A stretch of DNA of 64,000 bases from Nonomuraea angiospora (GCF_014873145.1 NZ_JADBEK010000001.1:11284001-11348000), one strand, 5' to 3'; shown: positions 8,845 to 21,878, counted from the first letter of the stretch. Made by a program: numbers and translations. The notes: a model not told the origin generated them from the sequence alone.

Positions 8845-9100
8845 ATGGGGCGGGGCTACCCGCCGGAGTTCCGGCGCAAGGGTCCTGGACCTGCTCGAAG
8901 CAGGGCGCGCGGCCATCGAGCTGACCCGAGATCTGGGCATCAGCACGCGGACGATCTACACCTGGCGGCGCCAGAACCGCATTGACCCCGGGCTGGAGCC
9001 GGGCCTGACCAGCGGCGAGAAGGCCGAGTCGGCGCCGCAAAACGACGCATCGCCGAGCTGGAGACCGAGCTGCAGGCCACCCCGACGGGCCCTGCCCTGA
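8845..9100 (+). pseudogene. IS3-family transposase OrfA remnant, two frameshifts
   Basis: The ATG at 8845 opens MGRGYPPEFRRK, then an extra G near 8880 shifts the frame to VLDLLEAGRAAIELTRDLGI and STRTIYTWRRQNRIDPGLEP, and a second shift near 9030 leads to AAKRRIAELETELQAT. This is the HTH and leucine-zipper part of an IS3 OrfA (HTH_Tnp_1). OrfB is absent. In the following 200 bp up to the next gene I recognise nothing. Confidence 0.6.
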
Positions 9101-9307
9101 TCACAGACCACCTACGATGTGCCTCCCGGTGAGGACGATAAGCCACAGCATGGCACCGTGGCCCGCAGCCACCGCCCGTGCCGCCCGAACCGGCCTGCAG
9201 CCTCGTTCGCGATCCCATGCGCCATTCATCCCTTCGCGCGATGGGCGGCCTTTACCCCCTCGACGACCCCATGCGCTCCGGCCCAGGCGGCGACTTCGGC
9301 CGAGTGG

Positions 9308-10357
9308 TCAGACGTTCTGTTGTTCTGCGAGCCGGTCGCGCTGACGCTGGCCGTAGGCCGCTTTGCGAACGGTCCCGTCGTCCTCGAGCCCGGAGCCGAA
9401 GGCGCCGCCCACCATCGCGCTGGAGGTCAGGAACCAGGCCAGCGCCAGGTAGTCGGTGACGCCCGGTCGATGGTTCAGCGTCTTCGAGAGCGGGGCGGGG
9501 GCCAGCACAAGCGCGCCGACCCCGGTGAGAACCACGAACAGCACCGCGTAAAGGCAGAGCACGCCCAGTGTGATGGTGATCAGGGTGACGGTGTTGTAGA
9601 GGCGGGCGCGAGCCTTGGGCACCCTGCCGCCGGGACGCTCCCACAACTCGTGGTCGACGATGATCCATGCGGCGAGAGCGAGGATGGACAGCACCATGAT
9701 CAGCGACTGCCGCCAGGTGTCCAGCGCGGTGGAGAGCTGCCAGGCGGTGTCGTTGATCACGCCGAACGCGGCGGTGGCGAACACCCCCGCCAGCGCCCGT
9801 GACAACGAGGTGAACAGCCGCCATGGGCGGTTGGCCCGCACCATGCCGGCGAGCAGGCGCGCCCGCCCGCGCAGGCCGGGCATGACGTAGCGATCGGGGA
9901 CGACCCGGCCGGGCTCGGTGTCTCCTTCCACCCTACGGCCGATCGCAGGGAGGCGGTCACGGCCGGTGGGCGGGAGGACCAGCAGGCCGACGACGTCAAG
10001 CACGGCCTCCAAGGTCCGACCGGCCAGGTGAAAGGTGCCAAGGGCGGGCAACGACAGCAGGGCGACGCGGTCGCCGGTGCTGACCTCCGCGCTCACCGCG
10101 TCCAGGCCCAGCCGGCGAGGGAGGTCGGTGAGGAATATCCCGACGTCCCAGCCGGACTCGGGCAGGTGCGGACGGACAGCGGTGAGCATGGCTGAGATGT
10201 CGACCTGCTCTTCCGCCGCCAGGGGAGCGGTGTGCGCGCACACCTGCCAGTCGAAGCCCGGGCCGAGCCGCTCCCGCAACCGGCCGGGTAGGTCGCGCGC
10301 CACCCTCACAGCCAGCTCGGTGGGCAGGTCAGGATCGGCGACCAGGGCGATACGCAT
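9308..10357 (-). CDS. Putative membrane protein of unknown function
   Basis: 349 residues. The N-terminal 150 residues look soluble (MRIALVADPDLPTELAVRVA, later WDVGIFLTDLPRR), and the C-terminal half has about four membrane segments: GVFATAAFGVINDTAW, LIMVLSILALAAWIIVD, TVTLITITLGVLCLYAVLFV and YLALAWFLTSSAMVGGAF. I do not recognise the family by name; similar two-part proteins occur beside DUF1345 proteins in actinobacteria. It lies just downstream of the DUF1345 gene on the same strand (39 bp gap) and may be cotranscribed with it. Confidence 0.65.
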   Translation of the reverse strand: MRIALVADPDLPTELAVRVARDLPGRLRERLGPGFDWQVCAHTAPLAAEEQVDISAMLTAVRPHLPESGWDVGIFLTDLPRRLGLDAVSAEVSTGDRVALLSLPALGTFHLAGRTLEAVLDVVGLLVLPPTGRDRLPAIGRRVEGDTEPGRVVPDRYVMPGLRGRARLLAGMVRANRPWRLFTSLSRALAGVFATAAFGVINDTAWQLSTALDTWRQSLIMVLSILALAAWIIVDHELWERPGGRVPKARARLYNTVTLITITLGVLCLYAVLFVVLTGVGALVLAPAPLSKTLNHRPGVTDYLALAWFLTSSAMVGGAFGSGLEDDGTVRKAAYGQRQRDRLAEQQNV

Positions 10358-10396
10358 GTCCGGGCCCTACCCCGAGCGGATCGCCCTGATCAGGGG

Positions 10397-11011
10397 TTAC
10401 TGGCCCAGGCTGGTGACGAGGTTGATGGCCACGGCCAGGATGCCGGTGCTGAAGAAGTAGGACAGCAGGGCGTGCGCGAGGGCTACCTTGCGGATGTGCG
10501 TGCTGACCACACGGTTGTCGGTGACGCCGAAGGTCACGCCGATCGTGAACGCGAGGTAGGCGAAGTCGCTGTACGCCGGCGGATCCTCCTGCCCGAAGTC
10601 GATGCCGCCGTCCTCGTCCACGTAGTAGAGCCTGGCGTACTTGAAGGCGAACACCGTGTTCACCAGGCCCCACGACACGACGACCGTCACCACGCTCAGG
10701 ATGACCAGGGCCGTCGTCAGCGGGGTGTGACTGGCGGCGCGGACCAGGGCGAGCGCGACCGCCCCCAGGCTGGCCACCGCGCCGATCAGCACGCCGGTGT
10801 CGGTGGAGCGAGCGTCGCCCTCCTCTTCGGCCAACCGCTTGGTGTCATGGTGATCCTTGGGCCAGCTGATCAGCCACACCCAGACCAGGCCCACCGTCGC
10901 GGCCACACCCCAGCCGAGCAGCGGCGACAACTCCGGGACCCCCAGCCACCAGGCGCCGGCCGCCATGACGACCCCGGCCCCCAGCGATGTCAGCACGCGC
11001 CTCACCGACAT
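10397..11011 (-). CDS. DUF1345 family membrane protein
   Basis: 204 residues from the ATG at 11011 (MSVRRVLTSLGAGVVMAAGA); an upstream in-frame TTG at 11083 is less likely. Five to six membrane helices are visible. The conserved DUF1345 stretch is present: F-A-F-K-Y-A-R-L-Y-Y then GGIDFGQEDPPAYSDFAYLA and FTIGVTFGVTDNRV. The family has no established function. The gene clusters with another membrane protein downstream and a DUF2267 protein upstream, a combination seen in actinobacterial general-stress regions. Confidence 0.8.
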   Translation of the reverse strand: MSVRRVLTSLGAGVVMAAGAWWLGVPELSPLLGWGVAATVGLVWVWLISWPKDHHDTKRLAEEEGDARSTDTGVLIGAVASLGAVALALVRAASHTPLTTALVILSVVTVVVSWGLVNTVFAFKYARLYYVDEDGGIDFGQEDPPAYSDFAYLAFTIGVTFGVTDNRVVSTHIRKVALAHALLSYFFSTGILAVAINLVTSLGQ

Positions 11012-11128
11012 GACGCGCTTGCCCGCGCGTCCCCCGGGCCCAGACCTCACCGCTCCAACATCCCAACGAGCCCCCGCAGCCAAGGTACCCCGGCCGATGT
11101 AGTCGCCAATCGGAGTTCAGGCCGGCGA

Positions 11129-11317
11129 TCAGGGCAGGATCGAGGTCAAATCCTTCGGCATGGTGGACTTCACGTCCTCGCACTCGCCAGCGGCAATGTG
11201 CTTCCTGAGCGCTTGCAAAACCTTCTTGACCAGGTCCTCCTCGCTCTCCTGGAGGTCGAAGGCCAGCTCGCCGCAGACGCGGTGAAGGAGCTCCTCGCGA
11301 TCGGCCTTGACCGGCAC
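11129..11317 (-). CDS. Short DUF2267-like protein
   Basis: 62 residues from a GTG start. The sequence ADREELLHRVCGELAFDLQE then VKKVLQALRKHIAAGECEDV and MPKDLTSILP matches half of a DUF2267 repeat, in which a helix pair is followed by a Q/M-L-P motif. Full-length relatives are about 130 residues, so this is either a single-repeat member or a truncated one. Function unknown. No gene is visible between it and the LAL regulator at 11522 (about 200 bp). Confidence 0.55.
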   Translation of the reverse strand: MPVKADREELLHRVCGELAFDLQESEEDLVKKVLQALRKHIAAGECEDVKSTMPKDLTSILP

Positions 11318-11521
11318 GGTGCTCGGCCGTCAGCCGTCGTAATAGACCCCGCGGATCACCCCTTCCTTACATCCTCGGGCATGCCTCGGCTCAAGGCTCG
11401 GCGCGGCGGACGGTAGATCACATCCCCCAGCCGGGTAGCGGTCCTCCGCGGGTGTGAAAGATCTTGGCGGGCTTGGGATTCACCGTTCCCTGTCGTGGCA
11501 GGCGGCCCATGGGGGGACAGC

Positions 11522-14173
11522 ATGCGGGGACGCGATCGGGAGTGGCGTCACGTCGATGGCCTGCTGCGGGTGTTGCGGCGAGGTGCGGGCGGGACGCTGC
11601 TGGTGGACGGAGAACCCGGATCGGGGAAGAGCCGGCTGCTGGCCGAAGCCGTCGCCGAGGCGTCCGAGCGCGGCATCTGGGTTGTCCACTGCCGGGTGGA
11701 GGAGCTGGGCGAGGTCGCCCCGTGCGGCATGTTGCTGGAGGCCCTCGATCTGCGCTCTGAGCCGGCAGCGGGCGACGCCGCCGCCCGTTTCGGTCCGCCG
11801 GTCCTGGAGCGGCTGCGGGCAGGGTTCGAGCAGCTGGCCACGTCACCGGTGCTGGCCGCGCTCGACGACCTGCAACGGGCGGACCCGGTGACGCTGAGGA
11901 CGTTGCACAGCCTGCACGACCGGCTGGCCAACTGGCCCATCGGCTGGATGATGAGCCGCTCGACAGTGCCGGACAGGGGCCAGGCCGTGTCGCTGTTCGA
12001 CATCCTGGAGCGGGAGGGGGCCGACAGGGTGACGCTCGCGCCGCTGTCACCGGACGCGGTCGCGGCGCTGACGCAGGACACGCTCGGGCGGTCGCCGGAC
12101 CCGGCGACGCGGGCGCTGGCGGCGGCCGCCGGAGGCAATCCGCTGCTGATCACCGAGCTGTTCGCGGGGCTGCGCGAGGAAGGGCTGCTGGGGGACGCGG
12201 CGCGGGCCCGCGTGCCCGACCGGCTGCGGATGGTGGTGCGGCGCTGGATCGACACGCTGAGTGCGGAGGCCAGGAGCCTGATGGAGACGATCGCAGTGCT
12301 GGGCCGTTCGTTGTCGCTGGAGCACGCCGCGTCGTTGCTGGACACCACGCCCGCCGCGCTGCTCCCGATGACGGAGGAGGCCACGGCCGCGGGCATCCTC
12401 CTCGTGACCGAGCACGGCCTCACCTTCCGTCACGAACTCGTCGGGGACGTCGTCGCCGCGGGCATCCCCTCATCGGTGCGGCAGACCCTGCGCGACCAGT
12501 CTTGCGTTCTCATGGGCTCTGAGCGGCCGGGGTCGGCCGGCCTGCTCACCGGCCCGGCCTCCTCCGACATAGACGCGGCGGTCGCCAGTGGCCGGCTGGA
12601 CGAGGCCGAGCAGATGGTGCGTGGCCGCCTCGCCGAGCACGGCTCCGTGTACGGGGTGGCCGAACTGCGCTGCCTGCTCGCGGACACCATGTACCTGACG
12701 GGCCGGGGTGAGGAGGCGATCCGCGAGGCCGAGACGGTGCTGGCGGTGCCGGGCCTCCCCCGCCACGTACGCGAGCGGGCGACCCTCGTGCATCTGTACG
12801 CCACGGTGCGCCTGCGGGAGGACGCCGGCTCGCGGTCGTTCGCGCATGAGGTCATCGACGGAACGGATCGATACGGTCCCGCAGCCAGGACCGCCGCGCT
12901 GGTCGCCCTGGCCACCGCCGAGCGGCACGAGGGCAGGCTCACGGCCGCGCTGGACCTGGCGGAGAGCGCCGGGCGGCTGGCCGCCGCCGACGCGCCCGAG
13001 GACCGCCGCTACGAGGCCTGCCTGGCCACCGTCGCCGTGCTCGTCGACATCCACCGGCTGGACGAGGCACGGACGATGCTCCGCCTGGCACGCAAGGACA
13101 TGTTCGGCCACGGTCATCTGGCCTGGGCGGCGGACGCCTCGGCGCTGGAGGCCCGCCTGGAGCTGCTCGCGGGCCGTTTCGATGACGCGGTCACCCAGGC
13201 GAACAGAGCCCTGGACCTGGCCGGTGCGCTCATCACGCCGCTGTCGGCTGCGGCGGCCCGCGCCGTGCTCGCCGCAGTCGCGCTGCGGCGAGGCGACCTG
13301 CAGGGGGTGGCGCATCACGTCGCGGAACAGCCCGGGGGCACGGCCGAGGCTCGCTTCCGGCACGCCTTGCTGTCCGCGCAGCTCGCGGAGGCACGAGACG
13401 GGCCGCGCAGCGCTATGCTCCTGCTCGCAGAGCTGCCCCGCCCGCTGCTGCTCAGCATGGAGCCCGCCGCCGGCCCCTGGATGGTCCGGCTCGCCCTGGC
13501 CGCCGGCGACCGGGCGGCGGCCGAGCACGTGGTGGCCGCCGCCGAGGCCCTCGGCCGGGCCAACCATGAGTTTCCCACGCTTGCCGCCGCCGCGGCGCAT
13601 GCCAGGGGCCTGCTCGACGGGGATCGCGACGCGCTGGCCCTGGCCGCCGGGCGGACCGAGGACGTGTGGGCGCGGGCCTCCGCCGAGGAGGATCTCGGCA
13701 TGCTGCTCTTTACCGCCGGGCAGCGCGTGGCGGCGGCCGAGAGCCTGAACCGCGCCTTGGGCCTGTATCACGACATCGGCGCCCTGCGGGACTCCGCGCG
13801 CATCCGCCAGAGACTGCGCGGAATGGGGGTACGCCACCGCCACTGGAGCTACGCCGAACGCCCGGTCTCCGGCTGGGACAGCCTGACCGAGACCGAGCAC
13901 GCCATCTCGTTGCGTGCGGCGGACGGATGCACCAACCCGCAGATAGCCGAACAGATGTTCATCAGTGTGCACACGGTCGCGTTCCACCTGAAGCACGTCT
14001 TCCGCAAGCTGAGCATCAGATCCCGGGTCGAGCTCGCGCGGCTCGCGGCGGAGCAGTCGAGGGACGCCTCGCCCGGCGGCGGCCGCGGCGCACGGGTCGG
14101 GCGGAGTCGCGGCGATGACTACTCAGCTGGGGGATGTGCCCGCGAGACGCCTGGGCCAGGTTCGGAAGTGTAG
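11522..14173 (+). CDS. LAL-type LuxR transcriptional regulator
   Basis: 883 residues from the ATG at 11522, preferred over the GTG at 11495 because GGGGGGAC lies 4-11 bases upstream. Residues 30-37 form Walker A (GEPGSGKS), with Walker B-like VLAALDDLQRAD about residue 115. The middle is alpha-helical, TPR-like. The C-terminus carries a LuxR/GerE HTH (LTETEHAISLRA, NPQIAEQMFISVHTVAFHLK, VFRKLSIRSRVELARLA). These large ATP-dependent activators usually control neighbouring genes; the adjacent stress operon starting 47 bp downstream is the obvious target (inference). Confidence 0.85.
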   Translation: MRGRDREWRHVDGLLRVLRRGAGGTLLVDGEPGSGKSRLLAEAVAEASERGIWVVHCRVEELGEVAPCGMLLEALDLRSEPAAGDAAARFGPPVLERLRAGFEQLATSPVLAALDDLQRADPVTLRTLHSLHDRLANWPIGWMMSRSTVPDRGQAVSLFDILEREGADRVTLAPLSPDAVAALTQDTLGRSPDPATRALAAAAGGNPLLITELFAGLREEGLLGDAARARVPDRLRMVVRRWIDTLSAEARSLMETIAVLGRSLSLEHAASLLDTTPAALLPMTEEATAAGILLVTEHGLTFRHELVGDVVAAGIPSSVRQTLRDQSCVLMGSERPGSAGLLTGPASSDIDAAVASGRLDEAEQMVRGRLAEHGSVYGVAELRCLLADTMYLTGRGEEAIREAETVLAVPGLPRHVRERATLVHLYATVRLREDAGSRSFAHEVIDGTDRYGPAARTAALVALATAERHEGRLTAALDLAESAGRLAAADAPEDRRYEACLATVAVLVDIHRLDEARTMLRLARKDMFGHGHLAWAADASALEARLELLAGRFDDAVTQANRALDLAGALITPLSAAAARAVLAAVALRRGDLQGVAHHVAEQPGGTAEARFRHALLSAQLAEARDGPRSAMLLLAELPRPLLLSMEPAAGPWMVRLALAAGDRAAAEHVVAAAEALGRANHEFPTLAAAAAHARGLLDGDRDALALAAGRTEDVWARASAEEDLGMLLFTAGQRVAAAESLNRALGLYHDIGALRDSARIRQRLRGMGVRHRHWSYAERPVSGWDSLTETEHAISLRAADGCTNPQIAEQMFISVHTVAFHLKHVFRKLSIRSRVELARLAAEQSRDASPGGGRGARVGRSRGDDYSAGGCARETPGPGSEV

Positions 14174-14220
14174 GTCGTCACATTTTTCGGCCTATTCAGG
14201 AACCCATCCAGGAGGTTCAG

Positions 14221-14682
14221 ATGGCGCTGCTCGCAGTACGTCGCAGGGGCGGCGAGATGTTCCCCGCCCGCGAGATCGAAGACGCCTACGACAGGCTGGG
14301 ACAGCTCATGAACGTGGCTCTGGGCGAGGCTCTGGGCGCTCTTCCCGGCGATGGCGGCATGGGGGCCTGGGTGCCCATGGCGGACGTGTCGGAGACTGAA
14401 GACTCCTACGTCGTGGAGATCGATGTCCCCGGAGCGCGCAAGGACCAGATCGACGTCCAGCTGTCCGAGCGCGAGCTGATCGTCACCGGGCAGGTCGAGG
14501 AGCAGGAACGTCAGCGCCGGCACCGCAAGATGCGCAGGTCCGGCCAGTTCGAGCTGCGCACGACGCTCCCGGGAGACGTCGACGCCAACCGCGTGGAGGC
14601 TCACCTGTCCGACGGTGTGCTGACCATCACCGTGCCCAAGGCGGAGGCCGCCAAGCCCAAGCACATCGAGGTTTCCGCCTGA
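14221..14682 (+). CDS. Hsp20/alpha-crystallin family small heat shock protein
   Basis: 153 residues. The ATG at 14221 follows CAGGAGGTTCAG, a strong ribosome site; an in-frame start further upstream is less likely. The alpha-crystallin domain occupies about residues 55-150: WVPMADVSETEDSYVVEIDV, then GARKDQIDVQLSERELIVTG and finally the conserved SDGVLTITVPKAE (the GVLTITV signature strand). It holds unfolding proteins for refolding by DnaK/ClpB, both encoded downstream in the same apparent operon. Confidence 0.9.
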   Translation: MALLAVRRRGGEMFPAREIEDAYDRLGQLMNVALGEALGALPGDGGMGAWVPMADVSETEDSYVVEIDVPGARKDQIDVQLSERELIVTGQVEEQERQRRHRKMRRSGQFELRTTLPGDVDANRVEAHLSDGVLTITVPKAEAAKPKHIEVSA

Positions 14683-14701
14683 GGCGGGGAGAGGAGGAGT
14701 C

Positions 14702-15175
14702 GTGCCCGTCGCGTCGTCAGGCCCCGCCACCACCAACCGGGAACCGATCGGGAGCTACCGCAGCTACGAGGAGGCGCAGAAAGTCGTCGATTACCTGGCC
14801 GACCATGGATTCCCCGTGCAGGGGACGTTGATCGTCGGCGCCGGGCTGCGCTCGGTCGAGCGGGTTCTCGCGCGGATGACCCCTCTGCGCGCGGCCGGAT
14901 GGGGCGCGGCCGCCGGAGCCTGGTTCGGGCTGCTCATCGGTCTGTTCCTGTTGATTTTCTCGATCACGGCCGCGGCAGCGTTGCCTCTGGTGCTCTGGGG
15001 GCTGGTGTGGGGCGCGGTGGCGGGAGCGATCTTCGGGCTGGTCTCGCACGCCATCCAGGGCGGCCGGCGGGACTTCGTCTCCGAGAGCACCCTCGTGGCC
15101 GACAAGTACGAGGTTCTCGTCGATTCGGAACACGTGGCCAGGGCCCATGAGCTGCTCCGGGCGATGAGCGGATAG
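14702..15175 (+). CDS. YflT-like general stress membrane protein
   Basis: 157 residues, GTG start behind GGAGAGGAGGAG. Residues 15-65 match the heat-induced YflT/GSP17M domain ([36 protein letters not shown]). Two glycine-rich hydrophobic stretches follow ([20 protein letters not shown] and [20 protein letters not shown]), then a soluble tail with [17 protein letters not shown]. Function unknown; it is found in many actinobacterial stress clusters. Gap of 19 bp on either side inside the chaperone operon. Confidence 0.8.
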   Translation: MPVASSGPATTNREPIGSYRSYEEAQKVVDYLADHGFPVQGTLIVGAGLRSVERVLARMTPLRAAGWGAAAGAWFGLLIGLFLLIFSITAAAALPLVLWGLVWGAVAGAIFGLVSHAIQGGRRDFVSESTLVADKYEVLVDSEHVARAHELLRAMSG

Positions 15176-15194
15176 CAGTACGAGGGAGCGAGTA

Positions 15195-17087
15195 ATGGCG
15201 AAAGCAGTCGGCATCGATCTCGGCACCACGAACTCGGTGATCGCCGCCACGATAGACGGCCATCCCACGGTGCTGCCCAACGCGGAGGGCTCGCGTACGA
15301 CGCCGTCCGTGGTGGCCTTCACCGATCAGGGCGAACGGCTGGTAGGCCAGATGGCCCGCCGCCAGGCCATACTGAACCCGAAGGGAACGATCTATTCCTC
15401 GAAACGATTCATCGGCCGCCGCTTCGACGAGGTCAAGAGCGAGATCCACGCGGTCTCCTTCGACGTGGTCGAGGGACCCCAGGGAGCCGTGCGCTTCCAG
15501 GTCGGCGACAGGCAGTACGCGCCGGAGGAGGTCTCCGGCCTCGTCCTGCGGAAGCTGGCCGCCGACGCGGCGAAATACCTCGGTGAGAAGGTGACCGAGG
15601 CGGTCATCACCGTTCCGGCGTACTTCAATGACGCCCAGCGCCAGGCGACCAAGGACGCGGGGCGGATCGCGGGGCTCGAGGTCCTGCGGATCATCAACGA
15701 GCCGACGGCGGCGGCGCTCGCGTACGGGCTGGACAAGAAGACGAACGAGACGGTGCTGGTCTTCGACCTGGGCGGCGGCACCTTCGACGTCAGCATCCTG
15801 GACATCGGCGAAGGCGTGGTCGAGGTCCGCGCCACCTCCGGCGACGGTCACCTCGGCGGCGACGACTTCGACCGCAGGATCGTCGACCACCTGGCCGACG
15901 AGTTCCAGCGGGACCAGGGCATCGACCTGCGCAACGACCCGCAGGCCCTGCAGCGACTCTTCGAGGCGGCCGAGAAGGCCAAGGTGGAGCTCTCGGAGGT
16001 CACCCAGACCACGATCAGCCTGCCGTTCATCACGGCGGACGCCTCGGGGCCGAAGCACCTCAACACCACGCTCATGCGCTCCACGTTCGAGCAGATCACC
16101 GCCGACCTGGTCGAGCGTTGCATCGCCCCCGTCAAGCAGGCGATGGAGGACGCGAAGCTCAGGCCCGTGGACGTCGACGAAGTGATCCTCGTCGGCGGGG
16201 CGACCCGGATGCCCGCCGTGCAGAATCTCGTGCGCCGGCTCACCGAGGGCAAGGAGCCCAACATGACGGTGAACCCGGACGAGGTCGTCGCGATCGGCGC
16301 GGCTGTCCAGGCGGGGATCATCAAGGGCGAGGTGCAGGACGTCGTCCTGCTCGACGTCACGCCTCTGTCGCTGGGCGTCGAGACGCTCGGCGGGCTCATG
16401 ACCAAGGTGATCGAGCGCAACACGACCATTCCCGCGCGCCGTACCGAGGTCTTCAGCACGGCCGAGGACAACCAGACCGCCGTCGACATCGTCGTACTGC
16501 AGGGCGAGCGTGAGCGCGCCGCCGACAACCGGGTGCTCGGGCGCTTCCGGCTGGAGAACATCCGGCCCGCGCCGCGGGGGGTGCCGCAGATCGAGGTCAC
16601 CTTCGACATCGACGCCAACGGCATACTCAACGTCTCGGCACGGGACAAGGACACCGGCGCCGAGCAGCGGATCACCATCAGCGAGAGCTCCAACCTGGAC
16701 AAGTCGGAGATCGAGCGGATGGTCGCCGACGCCGAGCGGCACCGTACGGAGGACGTCAGGCTCCGCGAGACCATCGACGCGCGCAACGAGCTGGACTCGG
16801 TCGCGTACCAGGTGGAGCGCCGGCTGGAGGAGCTGGGCGACGCGGTTCCCGTGCACGAGAAGGCGAGGGCCGAGCAGCTCGTGGAGGAGGCCCGGCAGGC
16901 GATCAAGGAAGAGGCGCCGATCGACCGGCTGCGCACACTCAGCGGCGAGCTGCAGCAGGTCTATCACAGCCTCGGAGCCGCCGCGGGCGGCGGTCCCAGC
17001 GTGCCGCCGCAGGACAGGACGGAAGGTGTCCCGGGCGGTGAGGAGGACGTGATCGACGCCGAGTTCACGACGTCGGAGCCCGAGTGA
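15195..17087 (+). CDS. dnaK: Molecular chaperone DnaK (Hsp70)
   Basis: 630 residues. The ATPase domain starts with [10 protein letters not shown], contains the phosphate-2 motif [16 protein letters not shown] and the adenosine motif [14 protein letters not shown]; the substrate domain contains [14 protein letters not shown] and ERNTTIPA, and the C-terminus ends acidic (EEDVIDAEF). Length and motifs are those of an intact Hsp70. Given the accompanying CbpA-type J-protein, this may be an accessory stress DnaK rather than the housekeeping copy (inference). Followed after 1 bp by grpE. Confidence 0.95.
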   Translation: MAKAVGIDLGTTNSVIAATIDGHPTVLPNAEGSRTTPSVVAFTDQGERLVGQMARRQAILNPKGTIYSSKRFIGRRFDEVKSEIHAVSFDVVEGPQGAVRFQVGDRQYAPEEVSGLVLRKLAADAAKYLGEKVTEAVITVPAYFNDAQRQATKDAGRIAGLEVLRIINEPTAAALAYGLDKKTNETVLVFDLGGGTFDVSILDIGEGVVEVRATSGDGHLGGDDFDRRIVDHLADEFQRDQGIDLRNDPQALQRLFEAAEKAKVELSEVTQTTISLPFITADASGPKHLNTTLMRSTFEQITADLVERCIAPVKQAMEDAKLRPVDVDEVILVGGATRMPAVQNLVRRLTEGKEPNMTVNPDEVVAIGAAVQAGIIKGEVQDVVLLDVTPLSLGVETLGGLMTKVIERNTTIPARRTEVFSTAEDNQTAVDIVVLQGERERAADNRVLGRFRLENIRPAPRGVPQIEVTFDIDANGILNVSARDKDTGAEQRITISESSNLDKSEIERMVADAERHRTEDVRLRETIDARNELDSVAYQVERRLEELGDAVPVHEKARAEQLVEEARQAIKEEAPIDRLRTLSGELQQVYHSLGAAAGGGPSVPPQDRTEGVPGGEEDVIDAEFTTSEPE

Positions 17088-17088
17088 C

Positions 17089-17592
17089 ATGAACGAGCAC
17101 ACACCCCAGGCCCAGGCCGGCGCGCAGGGTGAGGAAGCCATCTCGCCCGCGGAGACCGACGCGAAGCTCGCGGAGCTGGAGGACCGCTGGCTGCGTGCCG
17201 TCGCCGACCTGGACAACCTGCGCAAGCGCATCGCCCGCGACGCCGAGCGGATCAGGGCGGAGGAACGGGCGAGGGTGGCGGCCGAGTGGCTGCCCATCCT
17301 GGACAACCTGGAGCTCGCGCTGAGCCACGCAGGCGACGGCGGCGCGGACGCGGTACTCGACGGGATACGGGCCGTGCGTGACCAGGCGGTCGCCCTCCTG
17401 GCCAAGCTCGGCTACCCCCGCCATGACGAGGTGGACGTACCCTTCGATCCCGCCCGCCACGAGGCGGTGGCCACCGTCGAGCGGGCCGATGCCGACCCGG
17501 GCACTGTGGTGGAGGTGTTCCGTCCCGGCTACGGCGATGCCGAGCGGCAGCTCAGGCCGGCGATCGTGGCCGTCGCGAAGAAGGTGGAGTGA
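17089..17592 (+). CDS. grpE: Nucleotide exchange factor GrpE
   Basis: 167 residues. An N-terminal helix ([20 protein letters not shown]) containing the family-typical [12 protein letters not shown] pattern is followed by the beta domain near the end ([20 protein letters not shown] then [18 protein letters not shown]). GrpE releases ADP from DnaK. The N-terminal helical dimerisation region is short. The stop overlaps the start of the J-protein gene by one base. Confidence 0.9.
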   Translation: MNEHTPQAQAGAQGEEAISPAETDAKLAELEDRWLRAVADLDNLRKRIARDAERIRAEERARVAAEWLPILDNLELALSHAGDGGADAVLDGIRAVRDQAVALLAKLGYPRHDEVDVPFDPARHEAVATVERADADPGTVVEVFRPGYGDAERQLRPAIVAVAKKVE

Positions 17593-18530
17593 TGGCCCCA
17601 CGGCGCGACTACTACGAGGTGCTCGGCGTGGGCAGGAACGCCGACGCCGACGAGATCCAGCGGGCCTACCGCAAGCTCGTGCGCGCCTATCACCCTGATG
17701 TCAACAAGGATCCCGGCGCCGAGGACAAGTTCAAGGAGATCTCGGAGGCGTACTCCGTGCTCTCCGATCCCGAGACGCGCCGCCGCTACGACGCGTTCGG
17801 GCACGATTTCCGCCAGGTGCCGCCCGACGTGGACCCCGCCGAGTGGGCTCGCGCCCGTGCGGGCGCCGGCGCGCGGGCCGGCGCGGGCGGCCAGTGGCGC
17901 CAGGCCCGGCCCGGGGACTTCGGCTTCGGCGAGGGAGTCGACCTGGAGGACCTGCTCGGCGGCATGTTCGGCGGCCGGGGCAGACGGCACTGGGGCCCCG
18001 TGCCCGGTGCCGACCAGGAGGCGGAGCTGACGCTCTCCGTCGAGGAGGCCTACCACGGCGGGCGGCGCACCATCACGCTACCCGGCGGGAGGCGACTGGA
18101 GGTCAACATCCCACCCGGGGTCACCAACGGTCAGCGGATCAGGCTGGGCGGCCAGGGCGGGCATGGAAGCGACGGAGCGCCGGCCGGCGACCTCCTCCTG
18201 ATCACGCGAATCGCCCCCCATCCCCGCTACCGCGTGGAGGGCCGCGACATCCACGCTTCGCTGCCTCTCGCTCCGTGGGAGGCGGCGCTGGGCGCCGCGG
18301 TCGCGGTGGACACCCCGGGCGGCGAGGCGAAGGTGAAGGTGCCGCCGGGCACGTCCTCGGGCCGCCGCCTGCGGTTGAAGGGCCGCGGTATGCCAAATCC
18401 GCGCGGAGCGCCCGGCGACTTCTTCGCCGAGGTCCGGATCATGGTGCCGGCCAGGCTCACGGACGAGGAGCGGCGCCTGTTCGAGCAGCTCGCCGCCGTC
18501 TCTCGCTTCGACCCGAGGGGGCGTTCATGA
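17592..18530 (+). CDS. CbpA-type DnaJ co-chaperone
   Basis: 312 residues from the ATG at 17592. J-domain at residues 5-70 with the essential HPD in [10 protein letters not shown]; a Gly/Arg/Ala-rich linker (residues 85-130) and then two DnaJ C-terminal beta domains ([20 protein letters not shown]; later [20 protein letters not shown]). There is no CxxCxGxG zinc finger, so this is a type II/CbpA-like J-protein and not canonical DnaJ. It stimulates the DnaK ATPase. The next gene, a CbpM-like MerR protein, overlaps it by 4 bp, consistent with CbpA/CbpM pairing. Confidence 0.9.
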   Translation: MAPRRDYYEVLGVGRNADADEIQRAYRKLVRAYHPDVNKDPGAEDKFKEISEAYSVLSDPETRRRYDAFGHDFRQVPPDVDPAEWARARAGAGARAGAGGQWRQARPGDFGFGEGVDLEDLLGGMFGGRGRRHWGPVPGADQEAELTLSVEEAYHGGRRTITLPGGRRLEVNIPPGVTNGQRIRLGGQGGHGSDGAPAGDLLLITRIAPHPRYRVEGRDIHASLPLAPWEAALGAAVAVDTPGGEAKVKVPPGTSSGRRLRLKGRGMPNPRGAPGDFFAEVRIMVPARLTDEERRLFEQLAAVSRFDPRGRS

Positions 18531-18817
18531 CGTACGCGATCGTCCGCCCGATCCGACTCGACCTGGACTCCTACGCGCGGGCCACGGGCCTGCACCCGCA
18601 GGCCGTGCGCCGGCTGGTGACGCTCGGCCTGCTGGAGCCGACCAGGGACGCCAGGGGGGAGTTGTGCTTCGCCCCCTCCCAGGTGGCAACCGCGGCCCGG
18701 ATCCAGCGGCTGCACGAGGGATTGTCCATCAACTACGCCGCGATCGGCGTGGTGATCGACCTCCTCGACCGGATCGAGGAGCTGGAGGCCGCCCTGCGCG
18801 GCCTCTCACGACGCTAG
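18527..18817 (+). CDS. MerR-like chaperone modulator (CbpM/HspR type)
   Basis: 96 residues. ATG overlaps the stop of the J-protein gene. It has the compact MerR-type HTH of this group: [60 protein letters not shown], then an amphipathic C-terminal helix with [13 protein letters not shown]. In actinobacteria the fourth gene of dnaK operons is the repressor hspR; because the J-protein here is CbpA-like, a CbpM role (inhibiting the J-domain) is equally possible. I found no clear HspR operator (HAIR) in the operon's upstream region. Confidence 0.8.
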   Translation: MTYAIVRPIRLDLDSYARATGLHPQAVRRLVTLGLLEPTRDARGELCFAPSQVATAARIQRLHEGLSINYAAIGVVIDLLDRIEELEAALRGLSRR

Positions 18818-18826
18818 GGGGCTGGA

Positions 18827-21445
<2,619 letters not shown>

Positions 21446-21446
21446 C

Positions 21447-21878
21447 ATGCACACCGTCGTGACCTGCGTGAACTGCGGGAGGCAGAACAGGGTTCCGGCC
21501 GCGGCCGAGGGCCGGCCCCGCTGCGGGAACTGTCACCAGCCGCTGCCGTGGATCGCCGACGCCGGCGACGACACCTTCGCGGAGGTCGCGGAACGGGTGC
21601 ACCTCCCCGTACTCGTCGACTTCTGGGCGCAGTGGTGCGCGCCGTGCCGGGCGGTCACGCCCGCGCTCGAACAACTCGCCCACGAGATGGCCGGACGGGT
21701 GAAGCTCGTCAAGGTCGATGTGGACCGGGCCCCGGCCCTCTCGCAGCGCTTCACGATCACGGCCGTCCCGACGCTCATGATGCTCAACGAAGGCCGCGTC
21801 GTGGCACAACGCGCGGGCGGGGCCCCGCCGGCCCAGCTCCGCGAATGGGTCGAGGGGACGTTGAGGACACCGTCATGA
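21447..21878 (+). CDS. trxC: Thioredoxin 2-type protein with N-terminal zinc site
   Basis: 143 residues. N-terminal CxxC pairs Cys7/Cys10 and Cys26/Cys29 form the zinc-binding module of thioredoxin 2; the thioredoxin fold follows with LVDFWAQWCAPCRAV (redox Cys64 and Cys67) and the cis-proline motif ITAVPTLMML. Thioredoxin 2 members act in oxidative stress. It starts 1 bp after clpB and overlaps the next gene by 4 bp, linking it to the TrxR-like flavoprotein. Confidence 0.9.
   Translation: MHTVVTCVNCGRQNRVPAAAEGRPRCGNCHQPLPWIADAGDDTFAEVAERVHLPVLVDFWAQWCAPCRAVTPALEQLAHEMAGRVKLVKVDVDRAPALSQRFTITAVPTLMMLNEGRVVAQRAGGAPPAQLREWVEGTLRTPS

Noticed and set aside
14174..14220. HspR binding site (HAIR) in front of hsp20
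   Set aside because: No CTTGAGT-N7-ACTCAAG or close variant in this spacer or in the end of the LAL gene.
14964..17405. Very long reading frame antisense to dnaK and grpE
   Set aside because: High GC leaves the complementary frames open; dnaK and grpE on the plus strand have all family motifs and the antisense product is low-complexity.
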